Part shown: one piece after another, positions 48,362 through 59,454 of the stretch
How positions within the stretch are numbered: position 1 is the stretch's first letter
How the letters are laid out: each line of letters begins with the position of its first letter
From: Hydractinia symbiolongicarpus
Lineage: Eukaryota; Cnidaria; Hydrozoa; Anthoathecata; Hydractiniidae
DNA: 64,000 nucleotides
Reading direction: 5' to 3'
Assembly: GCF_029227915.1 (NCBI RefSeq)
Contig: NC_079888.1
Location: forward strand, 15,855,001-15,919,000
Made by a program: the position numbers and the translations under genes
Notes under the pieces: generated by a model
Told to the model about the DNA's origin: nothing
Database searches by the model: none
What the model saw: the letters and a program-made list of their open reading frames with translations, nothing else

Positions 48362-49053
48362 TTTATCAAGTCGCCGAATCGCTTTACCGCTTTCACGATG
48401 GCTCAATCAGTTCAGGCATTATTAATAGAGGCAAGTGATCGTGGATTTGAGTCCCCAAAAAAACATTGCGTTACAAAGCTCGTTCATGACGTTACAATTA
48501 ACCATATGGGACAGAGATGTGCAAGTAGAAAACCAGGACTACTCTTACAGGCGAGATAATAAAAATATTTTAGTTTACTAGCAAACGCATCGCAAACTAC
48601 TTTAATAAGTCTATTTTCATTTTATTTTTTCGATCATTACTATGTACTTCTTACAAGAATTCATCCGATATGTTCTCACAAAATTCTTGTTAGGGACAAA
48701 ACTTCAGTAATAATACATGGTGCCACTACTACAATGTCATCCTTGTTTTCTTTGCAATTAGCATTTACATTTTTTCTGTAGACCTGTATTTCTGAATCTG
48801 CCACACTAGGATCATATATTTGACTATACGAACGTCTCCGCAAATTATCTAAATAACTAAATAGACAGAATTAATGTCATGTTGGATCATGGTTAACCGT
48901 TTGGAACAGTCTTTTACAAATAAAAAACATTGCTCTTGTAACAAAGTACAAAAATTTGGTAGCTACAAGTCTAAAAAGGCAATCAACGTCTCATAGCAAC
49001 AACCTGATATATTGCAAAATTGATTTGGTATTCCACCTGAGTTGGCTACCATC
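48362..49053 (-). pseudogene. Inverted, decayed copy of the 3' end of the POPDC gene
   Basis: Read on the minus strand, this segment aligns with about 63.21-63.96 kb of the POPDC gene. It begins inside exon 3 (ATGGTAGC, AACTCAGGTGGAATACC) and continues through intron 3 and the last exon into the 3' flank, ending with a block starting ATGGCTCAATCAGTTCAGG. The last-exon acceptor (TTTCAG) is deleted, and a small deletion near 48.86 kb shifts the frame and gives a stop, so it cannot encode the protein. It abuts the duplicated segment A2 at about 49.05 kb. It includes intron sequence, so it arose by DNA duplication rather than retroposition. Confidence 0.8.
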
Positions 49054-49620
49054 CCGAGTTCTGTGTCCCACTTTTCTGATATGCCGATATGCCGTTCTGG
49101 AATTTCCTTTGAGTATAATCGACCCGCTCACAAAGTCCTTTTTAGGAGCGACAATATATTTCATAGTCACGCTATTACCATCTGTGTTTGAGAGCACATT
49201 TCGAAACATTGGATGTGAAACAAACAACTTTTTTTTTATAAAAAATAAAGATTTTAAGGACTCAGTGTTGAAAAAAAGTGACTTATAAAGAGAGCTAAAT
49301 TCCTTGAAATTGTTTTTAAAATTTAACGCAATAAGAATTACTTGTTGAAAAATACACCTCACAAGGCGCACGAAAATTGGATATATAATATACCTTTTAT
49401 GATGACTAATAATTTGACCAATAATTTCGTTAGGAGAGAAAAGAAAACAAAAACAACAACAAAAAAAACATGACGTCATCTGAAATGCATCAATTTTTAC
49501 AATATCAGCATAAGACTTGAAAGTGGTCAAATTCAAAAGGTTTAACGACTGTGGAATTAGGACTTAAAAGTAACGAAATCAGATGGAAACTAAAAAGCCG
49601 CGTCAAAAAGACAAAAAAGT
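49054..49620. repeat. Duplicated segment, right copy (A2)
   Basis: Homologous, same orientation, to 44.6-45.4 kb (for example TTTGAGTATAATCGACC and CACAAAGTCCTTTTTAGGAG), with several indels. Its left edge is the POPDC pseudogene fragment. Non-coding. Confidence 0.7.
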
Positions 49621-52300
49621 TCAAAACGTAGTGTTCTATTTCAGTTAGACAACCAACAGGAAAAACAGTCTTCGTACTTTTTTCATTTCACACTTTTTAA
49701 CAATCAATGGCACGAGTAAATATTTTAATATTTTTAATTCTTAGTGATACCATTCATTCAGGAGATATTTGAGCTTGAGTGATAAACACTTTCTCAAACT
49801 TGTCTTTCATGGTATTACTAAAACAATCATGAAGTCTTGTTTTAAATTCTGCACTCACATATGTGTCAAGAGCAAATACAGATGACTAAAACAATCACCA
49901 TAAATTTTCCAAAGAAAGTATTAAAATACATCTCCTTACCACGTTTCATCGATGAAAAAAATTATCAACTTTATCCCAAAAGGAAATTTACTTTCACTGA
50001 TTCTGGGATAAAACTAATTTGTCTGGCACCTACTTACATGTGGAAAAAGACAAAAAATTCACCCTATTTTATACACTAAACCCTCTGACACTTTTGATCT
50101 CCTCCACTACGACTCATTTCATCCAATATTACCGAAATCCTCCCTTATATACTCTTAGTCCCTTAGATACAGAATACTCAATACAGTAAATTAATATGCT
50201 TAACGAAGCATTAGAAAATTTTAGAATGGCTTTTTAAAAACCGAGAAAACGCCAAATATAGGATATATCACAAATGATGTACAACTACCACGATACACCA
50301 TACTCATAGACAATTAGATTTCCTTACACACAATTCCAAGAGCCCCACTACAATGAAGAATATTATTAAAAACATTGCCATCTTATAGATACTGCTTAAG
50401 GGCTCAATAAATTTCCAGTTGTTGCAACTATGCGGCATAAAGATATTAAGGATTTTCTGGTCAAGGCTAGGGTTAAATAAGCTCCTTGTCATAGGGTAAC
50501 ATTAGCTGTTTACCATGGGTTACACTGGGTCCAACTATTGAACACAAACCAAAATGAAGTAGAACTGTAAAACCTAAAATGAACATGATTATTTTCTTGA
50601 TTACTGTTTGCCAATCCCTTTTTATTTACATAACTACATAACTCACAGATAGATTACCACATCCTTTTCAAGGAAAGTATTTCTGTTTTTACGCCGCTCA
50701 TATGGATCCCTCGACATTGTCACTTCTTTATGATACAACTGACACCAATCGAATCCAAAAATTCTGATGCAAATGCAATGATGCAAAAAACCTATTATCA
50801 TGTTGGTAAAAATGAGCAATCACGTTACAATCATGGCAACATATTATCAAATCTATTTACCCACTCTTCGGTAATGACGCTCGCTTGGCTTGTCCATTGT
50901 TAAATTAATTATAACGACAGTGAGGCCATAACAGGAAAGGACACTCTTGGGAATCAGCGATGTTGCAATATTTATACTATAGCTAATGACAGAACATAAA
51001 AAACTTAACTTTTATCGCCTTGGAGGTTTTACCGAAGCAACCTGCTGCGATACATAACGAACGTAGCATTATGAAATGAAATTATTACAAGATGGCTATC
51101 ATGCCTATTATGGCTATTATTCTATTTCCAATACATAACTGATCCTTGTATTATGTTACACGATTGTTAATGCAACTTTTGTTATTTCACCCTCTTCCCA
51201 TATCTACTCCTTATGTTTTTACTTAAATTTTGGTCTAAGAAATGCTCCAATATTTTTTCATCACATAGCATCACATGACTATCTTAATTTCAGTTTGCTA
51301 GGGCCTTTATTTGGACATTTGAGCTTGCACAAGCTTTGGTGCGCTTGTACTATGTTTAACTCGCCATGTAGTCCACGTAACCTCTGACCGCTCCAGCAAA
51401 TACAAAATCCTTGAGTTACAGGTCTTTTAGCTTGCGCACTGTTTCTCGTTTATCTTTTGCATCCGCATGGTCTTCCTTGGTAGAACCGCGTGTCTAACCT
51501 TCATGCACACTAAGGGACAGGGTCTGTGAGTACCTTTACTTCACACTCTACCCTAGAATAGCGCAGCCTTAGTCCTTTTATACACATTTTATGGATTGTT
51601 TGCGCTGTCCATGCATACTTGCTTAGTCGTCAGCCTAGTTTTCGATTCATCCAGATTCCTACTAGGTGCGCATGTTTCACGAATCTACGCTTCGTTTAAA
51701 ATTCGCTACTCACATACATAACGCCACTTATTTCAGGCGCAGTGGTCCTCTCAACCAATGAAAATTGGAGTATTAAAGGTGCGATTTACCTAACGAATAT
51801 AATTACCCACACGGACAGTCAACTGTTATTATCAGTAGGTGAATTGGACTGTCTCTTTCAGCAATGAAGATACACATTTCTTTTTCTTTCCTCTTTAATC
51901 TCGCTAATCACCTCGCTTATTTTGTTTATTGCGCTTTTATAATCTGGTAAGCATAGCCAACAAATACATCGAGATAGAATTATATAGAGTTAACTTATTT
52001 GTTACAAACGACCCGTCATAATGACCTAAACGTTAGTTCAGGTAGCTTTGCTTAGCAGAAAGCGTCATTAGATCATCCCTTTACCCATACAATATCTTTT
52101 CTCTACATGCAATACTCCGAATCCTTCACTGGAGAGTAGGGAGACCCAATCGAAAAACAAAACTCATTGCCCTATTTACCTGCTTTAAAGTATCATATGT
52201 AAAATCTTCCTCTAATCATTATTTTTATACAAACTTGGGATCACAAATCGAAAAGTGTCTGCTAAATGTTAATCCCACGCAAGGACAAAAGAGAGTTAAA
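49621..52300. other. Intergenic region inserted in, or unique to, the right duplicated block
   Basis: The left block has about 0.5-0.9 kb between A1 and the octapeptide gene flank; the right block has about 2.7 kb. No coding sequence, terminal repeats or family were recognised in this extra stretch. Open frames up to 72 codons lack motifs. Confidence 0.45.
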
Positions 52301-52676
52301 AACTATGACGTTTCGACGCTAAAACAAATTTCCACTGCACTTGGACACATAAGATATCTTCAACAGGAAATTAAAGTACACGAAAACAGCTTTTCAATCT
52401 ACGCATTGATGTTTTCTTTGTTAATTCCCAAATCAAAAATGATGTAAAAGACATTGCAATAAGTTTTATGTGTAACAATTTTATATATTGGGAAACAAAG
52501 AATACAAAGACATGGGTACCTCGCATATTAGTTGTTAACAATTCCCCTACGTCGTTCCCTTGTGGTATATAATAAAAAAACGAGGCTTCACGCTTCGTTA
52601 CCTCGCAGAAGCGGCTTTAAAGGCCACCAGAATCCTGATGAGCTACAGAATAGAAGTTAATCTTAACAACAACAAC

Positions 52677-53681
52677 ATGAGTCATTCAATGGTATTCGTT
52701 TTGCTGTTCGTCATAAACTCGGCTGTATGTGCGCCAATCTCACTGAAAAATCTTGGTAAGTAAAATATTTACTAACTAGCTAATACAAGAAACCGGTTAC
52801 CATGGTTAAATCTGATTTTTATTAAACGGTTGGCGACTTATTATACATCGGGCGTTGTATAGGGACCATACTAACCAATTTGAGGAGTTATTGTAAACGA
52901 AAAAATCTCGAATTAGTATCTCACAACATTTCGTATCTTGGAAAAGTTTAAACGATTGCAAATTCAGCACTTTTGACCTTAGGTTTATTTCAAATTAAAC
53001 ATCAACTGTCAGTATCGATTTGAAATTTCGATTGAATAGGAATTTGTAATTTTAGATAAATTGTTAGCTGACGTAGAAATGCTAGCCAATGGACACGGCC
53101 AACGCTTGACGAGTGGAGACGCCCAACGCTTGACGAGTGGAGACGCCCAACGCTTGACGGGTGGAGACGCCCAACGCTTGACGAGTGGAGACGCCCAACG
53201 CTTGGCGAGTGGAGACGCCCAACGCTTGACGAGTGGAGACGCGCAACGCTTGACGAGTGGAGACGCGCAACGCGTGACGAGTGGAGACGCGCAACGCGTG
53301 ACGAGTGGAGACGCGCAACGCTTGACGAGTGGAGACGCGCAACGCTTGACGAGTGGAGACGCGCAACGCTTGACGAGTGGAGACGCGCAACGCTTGACGA
53401 GTGGAGACGCGCAACGCTTGACGAGTGGAGACGCGCAACGCTTGAGGAGTAGAGACGCGCAACGCTTGTCGAGTGGAGACGCGCAACGCTTGTCGAGTGG
53501 AGACGCGCAACGCTTGTCGAGTGGAGACGCGCAACGCTTGTCGAGTGGAGACGCGCAACGCTTGTCGAGTGGAGACGCGCAACGCTTGTCGAGTGGAGAT
53601 GCCCAACCGCCGATATGTTCAAATAATATTGAAGTTGTATTAAATGGAAAGAAAGTTTACAGTTCTTGTTTGTACATGTAG
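52677..53681 (+). CDS. Secreted protein of 21 tandem octapeptides (copy 2)
   Basis: Exons 52677-52755 and 53056-53681 join in phase 1 to 234 residues, with the same structure as the gene at 46.3 kb: signal peptide (MSHSMVFVLLFVINSAVCA), linker (LKNLGDKLLADVEMLANG), 21 octapeptides and a two-cysteine tail (PPICSN to YSSCLYM). The first exons differ by only a few bases. Repeat units vary more than in copy 1: most are QRLTSGDA, with a few variants (QRLASGDA, QRVTSGDA, one QRLRSRDA) and a run of QRLSSGDA at the 3' side. About 0.3 kb of 5' flank is also shared with copy 1, but the TATA box is changed to TTTAAA. Function unknown. Conservation of both ends while the array length changes argues for selection on the ends and on the repeat composition. 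Confidence 0.8.
53099..53602. repeat. 24-bp coding minisatellite, 21 copies
   Basis: Same unit family as in the left paralogue. Three blocks can be seen: early units with GACGCC, middle units with GACGCG and CTTGACGAG, late units with CTTGTCGAG. The blocky pattern points to local gene conversion or slippage. Confidence 0.92.
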
Positions 53682-56157
53682 TCTAAGTAAATAATATTCA
53701 GTTGATTTATCTTTGTATTCCTTGTTTATAATTTGTTACTTAGATGTTGGAAGCATCAACGCAGTTTGGTTATATCAGCTTTCTAGCCTGACTCAGCTGT
53801 TTACTGCCTCTAGCTTAAAATTGAAATTACCCAAATACAATTGGCTGCAATAATGCAGGTAACTGCAGCTTTAACAAGCGTCTAAAACATGTTGTTTCAA
53901 TGAAAACAGTCCCTCGATCAATCTGTGTTTATTTTTCGCCCTCTCTTATTTAACGACAGTCTTAATGATGTTAAATTTAAACTGAAAGTTAAATTTTAAG
54001 AAACTCTATTTCGTAAATAAATCTGTTGCGTAACTGTTTTAGCTAGCCATTTTTACAAGGGTATTACGACAACAGGCGCACTGTTGTACCTGCACTAAAT
54101 GCTCATTCCGGTCCAACTTTTTTGGTCTTTATTTCAACTAAAGTTGTGGTAATTTTATTATTTGCCCAATACGCTACACCCGAAGCGCTGCAACGGTTTT
54201 CGACATACTTTATATTGCGATTTGATGCTCTTGATCGTTAAATTATTCCACGTCTGTCTTTTTGTAACGGTGTCAATCATGCACGAAATATTAAAGCTAC
54301 AAATAACAAGTGCGATAAAATTTTGTCGATCTTTCTATGACGGACAAACTCCCGTGAATTTTCCACGCGTCTAGTTGCGTCTTGGAAGTTCTAGTCGCAA
54401 TTAAACGCGATTAGACGCATGTAAGGATGAAGCTTCAATGCTACAAAGAACGATTAAAATGTGCAGCTAGATATGTTTAATAAGAAATATACGGGTATAT
54501 CAAAGGACCCGTTACCCTGCTTCTTAAATTCCCCTGTGTGATGTTGCTGAAAAAATGATCTTTCTAAATTTTTAGGATTGCTTTTTTTTTTAACCAGCGT
54601 AGTTGTATTTAGCTTACCCCAGCTACTAGTTACGCACATTTTTATTTTAAGCGTTTAAATACCTTGACTGTTGTGTATATAGGTAGAAAACAGGTGGTGA
54701 GAATTTTATAACAGGTACCGTCCTGAAACTAGTGGTAGTTAAATTAATGCCTTCATGGGGTAGACCAAAAATATGTTAAATTAGCCATAGACAAATTTGG
54801 CGCGTGAGATACGGCGCCATTTTGTAAAGCAGACTGTGTTTGATTTTCCATTTTTTTATATGCAGTGGTTTAGTTTGTTTAAAAATAAACTCCTTTTGAT
54901 TTAAACCCTACCTTTATCTATGATGTTCCTGACCGACACACCAGATGGCATCTCCACACTTTAGTATTAGATAGAAAAAAAAGATAAACAATAAGGGATA
55001 GTAATTGATTAATATTCATTTCAAAGATTTTTTTCCAAATCTCACTTTAGGTAAAGTAAGATAGAAGATTTACTATCTGTCCAAAAAAGAGTATTCTGAA
55101 CGAAACGCGCCCTGTGTTAACAATTCTTGTTATCTGTTTTTTCTCTGCACGTTATTTTTTTAGCAATGTCGCATCTATTTGCTTTTACGCAGTTCTCGTC
55201 TTCTTATCGCAGTCGGGAGGTACTACAAAATGTCATTCAGTTGACTCCTTCCAATAAAAAATTATATAGATTGATAGTCTAGGAAATAGCTCTTTTTAAT
55301 GTATATAAAGAGAGTAAAAGTTGAAGAGACTTTTCTTAGATAATTATAATTGGACTTTGAATTATTCCACAATCAGAATTCTCCGTCTACGCATGGAAGA
55401 TATTATAATACGTCACAAAAGTCGCGACAGATAGAATTTAATGTCAGGCAATCTAAACTTTAGGAAAGTTTTGATTGACGTAAAAAGGTTTAATGGCGTT
55501 ACATCAGTATCACAAATTGATTGACAAGTTTAAAACCACGCCCTTCCACTTAATAAAAGACCGAAAAGAATATACGCAGGGAAGGAAAGAAATTTCGATA
55601 TTTACAAATTAGGTAAAATACTAATAAATGATCAGTTTAGTGCGAGCAAATAAATGTTTTGTTGATGATAATTATGTTGTTTGTTTGTTTGTTTACTTCG
55701 GTAATGCTACCCAGCTGATATTGCGAGAACATTTCACACAACTCTATATTTGTGGTTGTTTGGTCTGCAAATTAAAAATAAAAGTCGTCATTTGAAAATA
55801 AATCTAACTTCATGAAGCAAATTAAAATTTGTTGATAGTGTTGTTGACTGAGCTAATGATAAGAGTATCCACAAAAATATTATTATGAAAAGACAAAAAC
55901 AAACATTTGCCAATATGGCTAAAATTGATTTCAAGTTCTCTTCCTAAATAGCTTGTTCTCGAATTCGATTACTATTTTCCATTGTGTAGTTTTTACACCT
56001 TGTGTAGGAGTGCAATTGTTTCTCACACTCTTCCTTTGTGACGTAAAAAGAAGAGAAATACATTACAAGCTAATTAATTAAAAAATTAGCAAATTAAACA
56101 GTATCGCACGTGCTTCCCTTAAGTCTTTTTCCTGTTTTGTCGTACGACAAACCAGCA
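53682..56157. other. Intergenic region without a recognisable gene
   Basis: No family recognised. A fragment of the 37.03-kb dispersed repeat (CACGTCTGTC to GTGAATTTTCCACGCG) lies near 54.23-54.37 kb. Confidence 0.5.
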
Positions 56158-56164
56158 TATAAAA
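56158..56164 (+). promoter_or_regulatory. TATA box of the small peptide-precursor gene
   Basis: GCATATAAAACTGG lies about 100 bp before the ATG at 56264, giving a 5' UTR of about 75 nt. Confidence 0.5.
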
Positions 56165-56263
56165 CTGGAGCAGAAATATCAAAAGAAACCAAGAACGAAA
56201 AAAAAAGTTTGAATCAAAACAGAACTTAATAAAGAAAGAAAAATAATAATCAAATTAGTCAAA

Positions 56264-57488
56264 ATGATTTCGAAAATAAATTCTCTTTTTTTTATGTTAT
56301 TTTTTGTAGCCGTATTAAATTTTAGTTATGGAAAACCGCAATGTGGAATGAGATGGAGAAGTCCTTGCGCAAAGAAATCCATGGTAAGTTTTTGTTGTTG
56401 TTTTTTTTAAAGAAAATATATATATGTTTGTTTACCACTTTCCTAACACAACAGAGTTGCATAAGAAACATTTGTTTTTCAAGTGCAATATTGTATGGTC
56501 AATTGTCTTCTGCATTTTTATAAATAATTTTTTTAAATTTCCCTTGTTGGCTCTAATACAGTGGAATCTCTTTAAAGCGAACATGGTCTTAACCGGGCAC
56601 CTCTATATAACGGACACTATTACTTGGAACGGACTGATTTCAGGTCAAACTCTCACAAGAAAATCTCTATAGGACAGACAGTTAAAAGGCGGAGACTTTA
56701 TAAAACGAACACTTTTTTCACATCAAATGACATTTTCCCTTGAAAAATCTCTGTATAAAGCGGACCCATGATAAAAAAACTTGTCGCAGCCCTATTATTG
56801 ACGAGGAAAGTCAAGACATGCTGTCATCAGTTACAAAAAAAGTGGAGAATCTCCAAGTGTCAAAAGGAAAGCCAACTTCAATCTGAGATTTCTCCGAGTA
56901 GATTATAAAATACAATGTAGAGTGTATGAATAATACAAGTTCACATTCATCAAATTATGTGTCCCATTTTCGTGATTTGAAAGGAATAGAACAAGGAAAA
57001 AACGTAAAAAGAAACAAAGAAAGCCTTTGAAAGTGATTTTTGGATACAATCTCTATAAAGCGGACACATCTATGAGACGGACACTTTTTTTGCACCAACA
57101 GTGTCCACTTTAGGGAGATTCCATTGTACTAACAATTTGTATAAAAAGATTGTTTTAAATAATTTCATTTCTTGAGATAATATCATTCACTGTTTTTTTT
57201 TGTTGTGACACATCTTTTGTGACATTTTCCACTGACACCTTAATTTTCTAAATATGACATAACATTTAAATTTAGTTGCAACGAGGTTTCAAACGCGAAA
57301 GAAGTCGACTTGTGGTTCCAAATGATTTGCTGGACGAAATTGAAAGAGAGGCATCCACAGAAGAATCAACAGCAGAAGAAGAGGAAGCAAAAAGAATCAA
57401 TATTATTCAAAAGGAAGCGGATAGTTTATTTCATAGAAACCTGGTTGAATTCCTGAACGAATTTAAAAATAAAAAGGCTTCAGTTTAA
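56264..57488 (+). CDS. Small secreted peptide-precursor-like protein with a Cys loop
   Basis: Two exons, 56264-56383 and 57276-57488, joined in phase 0 to 110 residues. Residues 1-23 form a strong signal peptide (SLFFMLFFVAVLNFSYG). Directly after it comes KPQCGMRWRSPCAKK: two cysteines seven residues apart, closed by a dibasic KK, then a second basic site (GFKRERSR). The rest (about 55-110) is acidic and probably helical (LLDEIEREASTEE, KEADSLFHRNLVEFL). This is the layout of a prohormone: signal, short cyclic peptide, cleavage site, acidic spacer. I recognise no family, no glycine for amidation is present, and an antimicrobial or other secreted role is possible. A TATA box, an AATAAA at 57573 and good splice sites support the gene. 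The intron carries a 570-bp MITE. Confidence 0.75.
56557..57128. mobile_element. TA-flanked MITE, pogo/Tc1-mariner-like, in an intron
   Basis: Starts TACAGTGGAATCTCTTTAAA and ends TTAGGGAGATTCCATTGTA, an imperfect inverted repeat of about 20 bp ending in TA. Internal AAGCGGACAC motifs recur near both ends (subterminal repeats). It lies wholly within the intron of the peptide-precursor gene. Assignment to the pogo/Tigger branch rests on the CAGTGGAA-type terminus and TA flank. Confidence 0.7.
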
Positions 57489-57572
57489 ACTTGTGAAATG
57501 ACAAATTAGAATTTTTTTAAGATTTATTTTTTTTCTTTCTTGACGAAGTTGTTTACTTATTCATATTTACCA

Positions 57573-57578
57573 AATAAA
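57573..57578 (+). terminator. Polyadenylation signal of the peptide-precursor gene
   Basis: AATAAA 85 bp downstream of the stop codon, on the coding strand, with a T-rich stretch before it. Confidence 0.5.
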
Positions 57579-58812
57579 AATAATCTGGATAGATATTTAT
57601 ATTTGTAGTTTTCCTGATAGATATGTTCATTCACGAAGCTCTGGAAGTTTCTTTTTATTTCCTTGTTCAGGCCTTGCGCCATTATTATTTTCTCTTCGCA
57701 ACGCGCGAAATAATTAGCAAGGGTGATTTGCTTTAAAATACCATCAAAACGCTGAATATTATTTGAAAGTTTTGGAACAAAAGTTAGGTAAACTAAGAGG
57801 GGCTGAGAAAAGGTGACATAAGCTTTGAAAACAAACTCTATAGAGTAAGGTGGAAGTGTGTTTTCCCAAGGCTTGTAAACTACCCCAAAATAACCTGTGT
57901 TAATCATGAAAATGCTTTAAACCGTTCCATTACCTACTAGTACTTCGTTAGCAATGCCACAATAGCACTCAAATTTTCTGAATATTTAACAAAAATTTGA
58001 CAAAATATGAAAAGCGATAAAGGCATAAAAATAAGCATAGTATGGTGTTATTTTTTTTCTTTTTACTTTTGAACACTTTCCTTGCCTTCGAAATTTATCA
58101 CTTTAAGGTTGCACTAGCTTACTAGACAGAACAAAAAAGTAAAAAAAAAAATTTTTGATTTATTCGCCATTGTTTGATTTGAAGTGTTTCAAAACATTAA
58201 TTTTTATTAAACTTTTAAAACTTCCTACCTAAGATTTTGCATGACAGTGTGAGACTAGTGTTGTATGATTTGAAGTCTGATGTAAAAAGTTCAAACTTCT
58301 GTACCTAAACAAATATATCCATTTAATCCATTATCAAGGAGTTTTCTGTAAAGGGTAGATTGTGTACTCAAAAAATATTTACAAACTAGCTACAAAATTC
58401 CGCAAATATGCATTCTCGCAAAAGTTCCTAAACTCTGTGATCTTAAAGTCGCTTCACGCATGTGTTTTAATACAACTATATAAATGTAGCACGGCCCTGC
58501 CCGCAAAACTTCCCCTAAAAAGGACAAAACCTAATCACGTGTTGGAGATGTCACAATGATTAGCTCTCATGCCTTACTTGCGGTTTTACAACTAATTCAA
58601 CAATACCACCAAGGTATATATTTCATATATTTTAACCCTTAGAATCGCACCCGTTTTTAAAGAAACCTTTTTTGACCAACAAAATAAATAGCTTTTTTAT
58701 TAGCTCCAATTATAGGGTTGCATTTGTCCTGCCTTCGACCGTTCCGCATGGGGCCAATCTATCTTTTCTTTCATAACTCGTATATACATTCTTTAAAATA
58801 AAACTGTTCGTT
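57579..58812. other. Intergenic region without a recognisable gene
   Basis: No coding sequence is recognised. The 116-codon minus-strand frame at 57557-57907 shows no family motif or splice partner. Confidence 0.5.
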
Positions 58813-59185
58813 TTGCTAACCATCTCACCTTTTTTAGTCTCTGTAGCACCCATCTATTACAACCTAGCTTTACTTAGATTCTCTGACATAATACAAATTC
58901 TTATTGTCACTTTATTAAAAAATATCTTCTCAAATGACAATCTTCAACCACTTTCTGACACATTTGATGTCAATGACATCCATCACCGTTATAACACAAG
59001 AAACAAATCTGCCGGAATGCTAGACCACCTTCATAGCAACACTACATCCTATGGTCTCAACCCCATCAAGTCTCAAACAGTTTGATCTTGGAATAATCTT
59101 CAAAAGGAAACTAATCTATCTTTCAGTTCACTTTCTGTCCCATCCATAAAATCTAAACTAACTTCATTTTTTCTTGAGTAAAATT
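58813..59185 (+). pseudogene. LINE fragment (extreme C-terminus of a reverse transcriptase)
   Basis: The blocks IHHRYNTRNKSAG, NTTSYGLNPIKSQTV, a stop, then SWNNLQKE, VPSIKSKLTSFFLE match the typical end of LINE polyproteins (HxYNTR ... YG..S/PI ... WN.LQ ... FK..L...FL). An in-frame stop splits it and all catalytic domains are missing, so it is a dead 5'-truncated copy. Confidence 0.7.
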
Positions 59186-59454
59186 GTAAGATAATTTCTT
59201 GTAGAAAATAAGTTATTATTATCTGCTTTTTCTTATGCATCCACAAAAGCATGAAAAACTGAAAGTTAGGAATGCATTTGCTACCACTAGCAACGATAAT
59301 CACTTTTAATGTCATTCGAAGTCAGCTTTAATTAGATGTAATTAACAAATAAACAAGGTCGTAACAGAGGAATGTATATTTTGTGCAACGACAGAAAGAT
59401 TCTGTCTTGCTGTGCGCTAAGCCAAACTTATATGGTTGATCAAAGAATATAAAA

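Noticed and set aside
48991-49536. 181-codon minus-strand open frame
   Set aside because: Crosses the junction between the POPDC pseudogene fragment and duplicated block A2, is low in complexity and has no counterpart in block A1.
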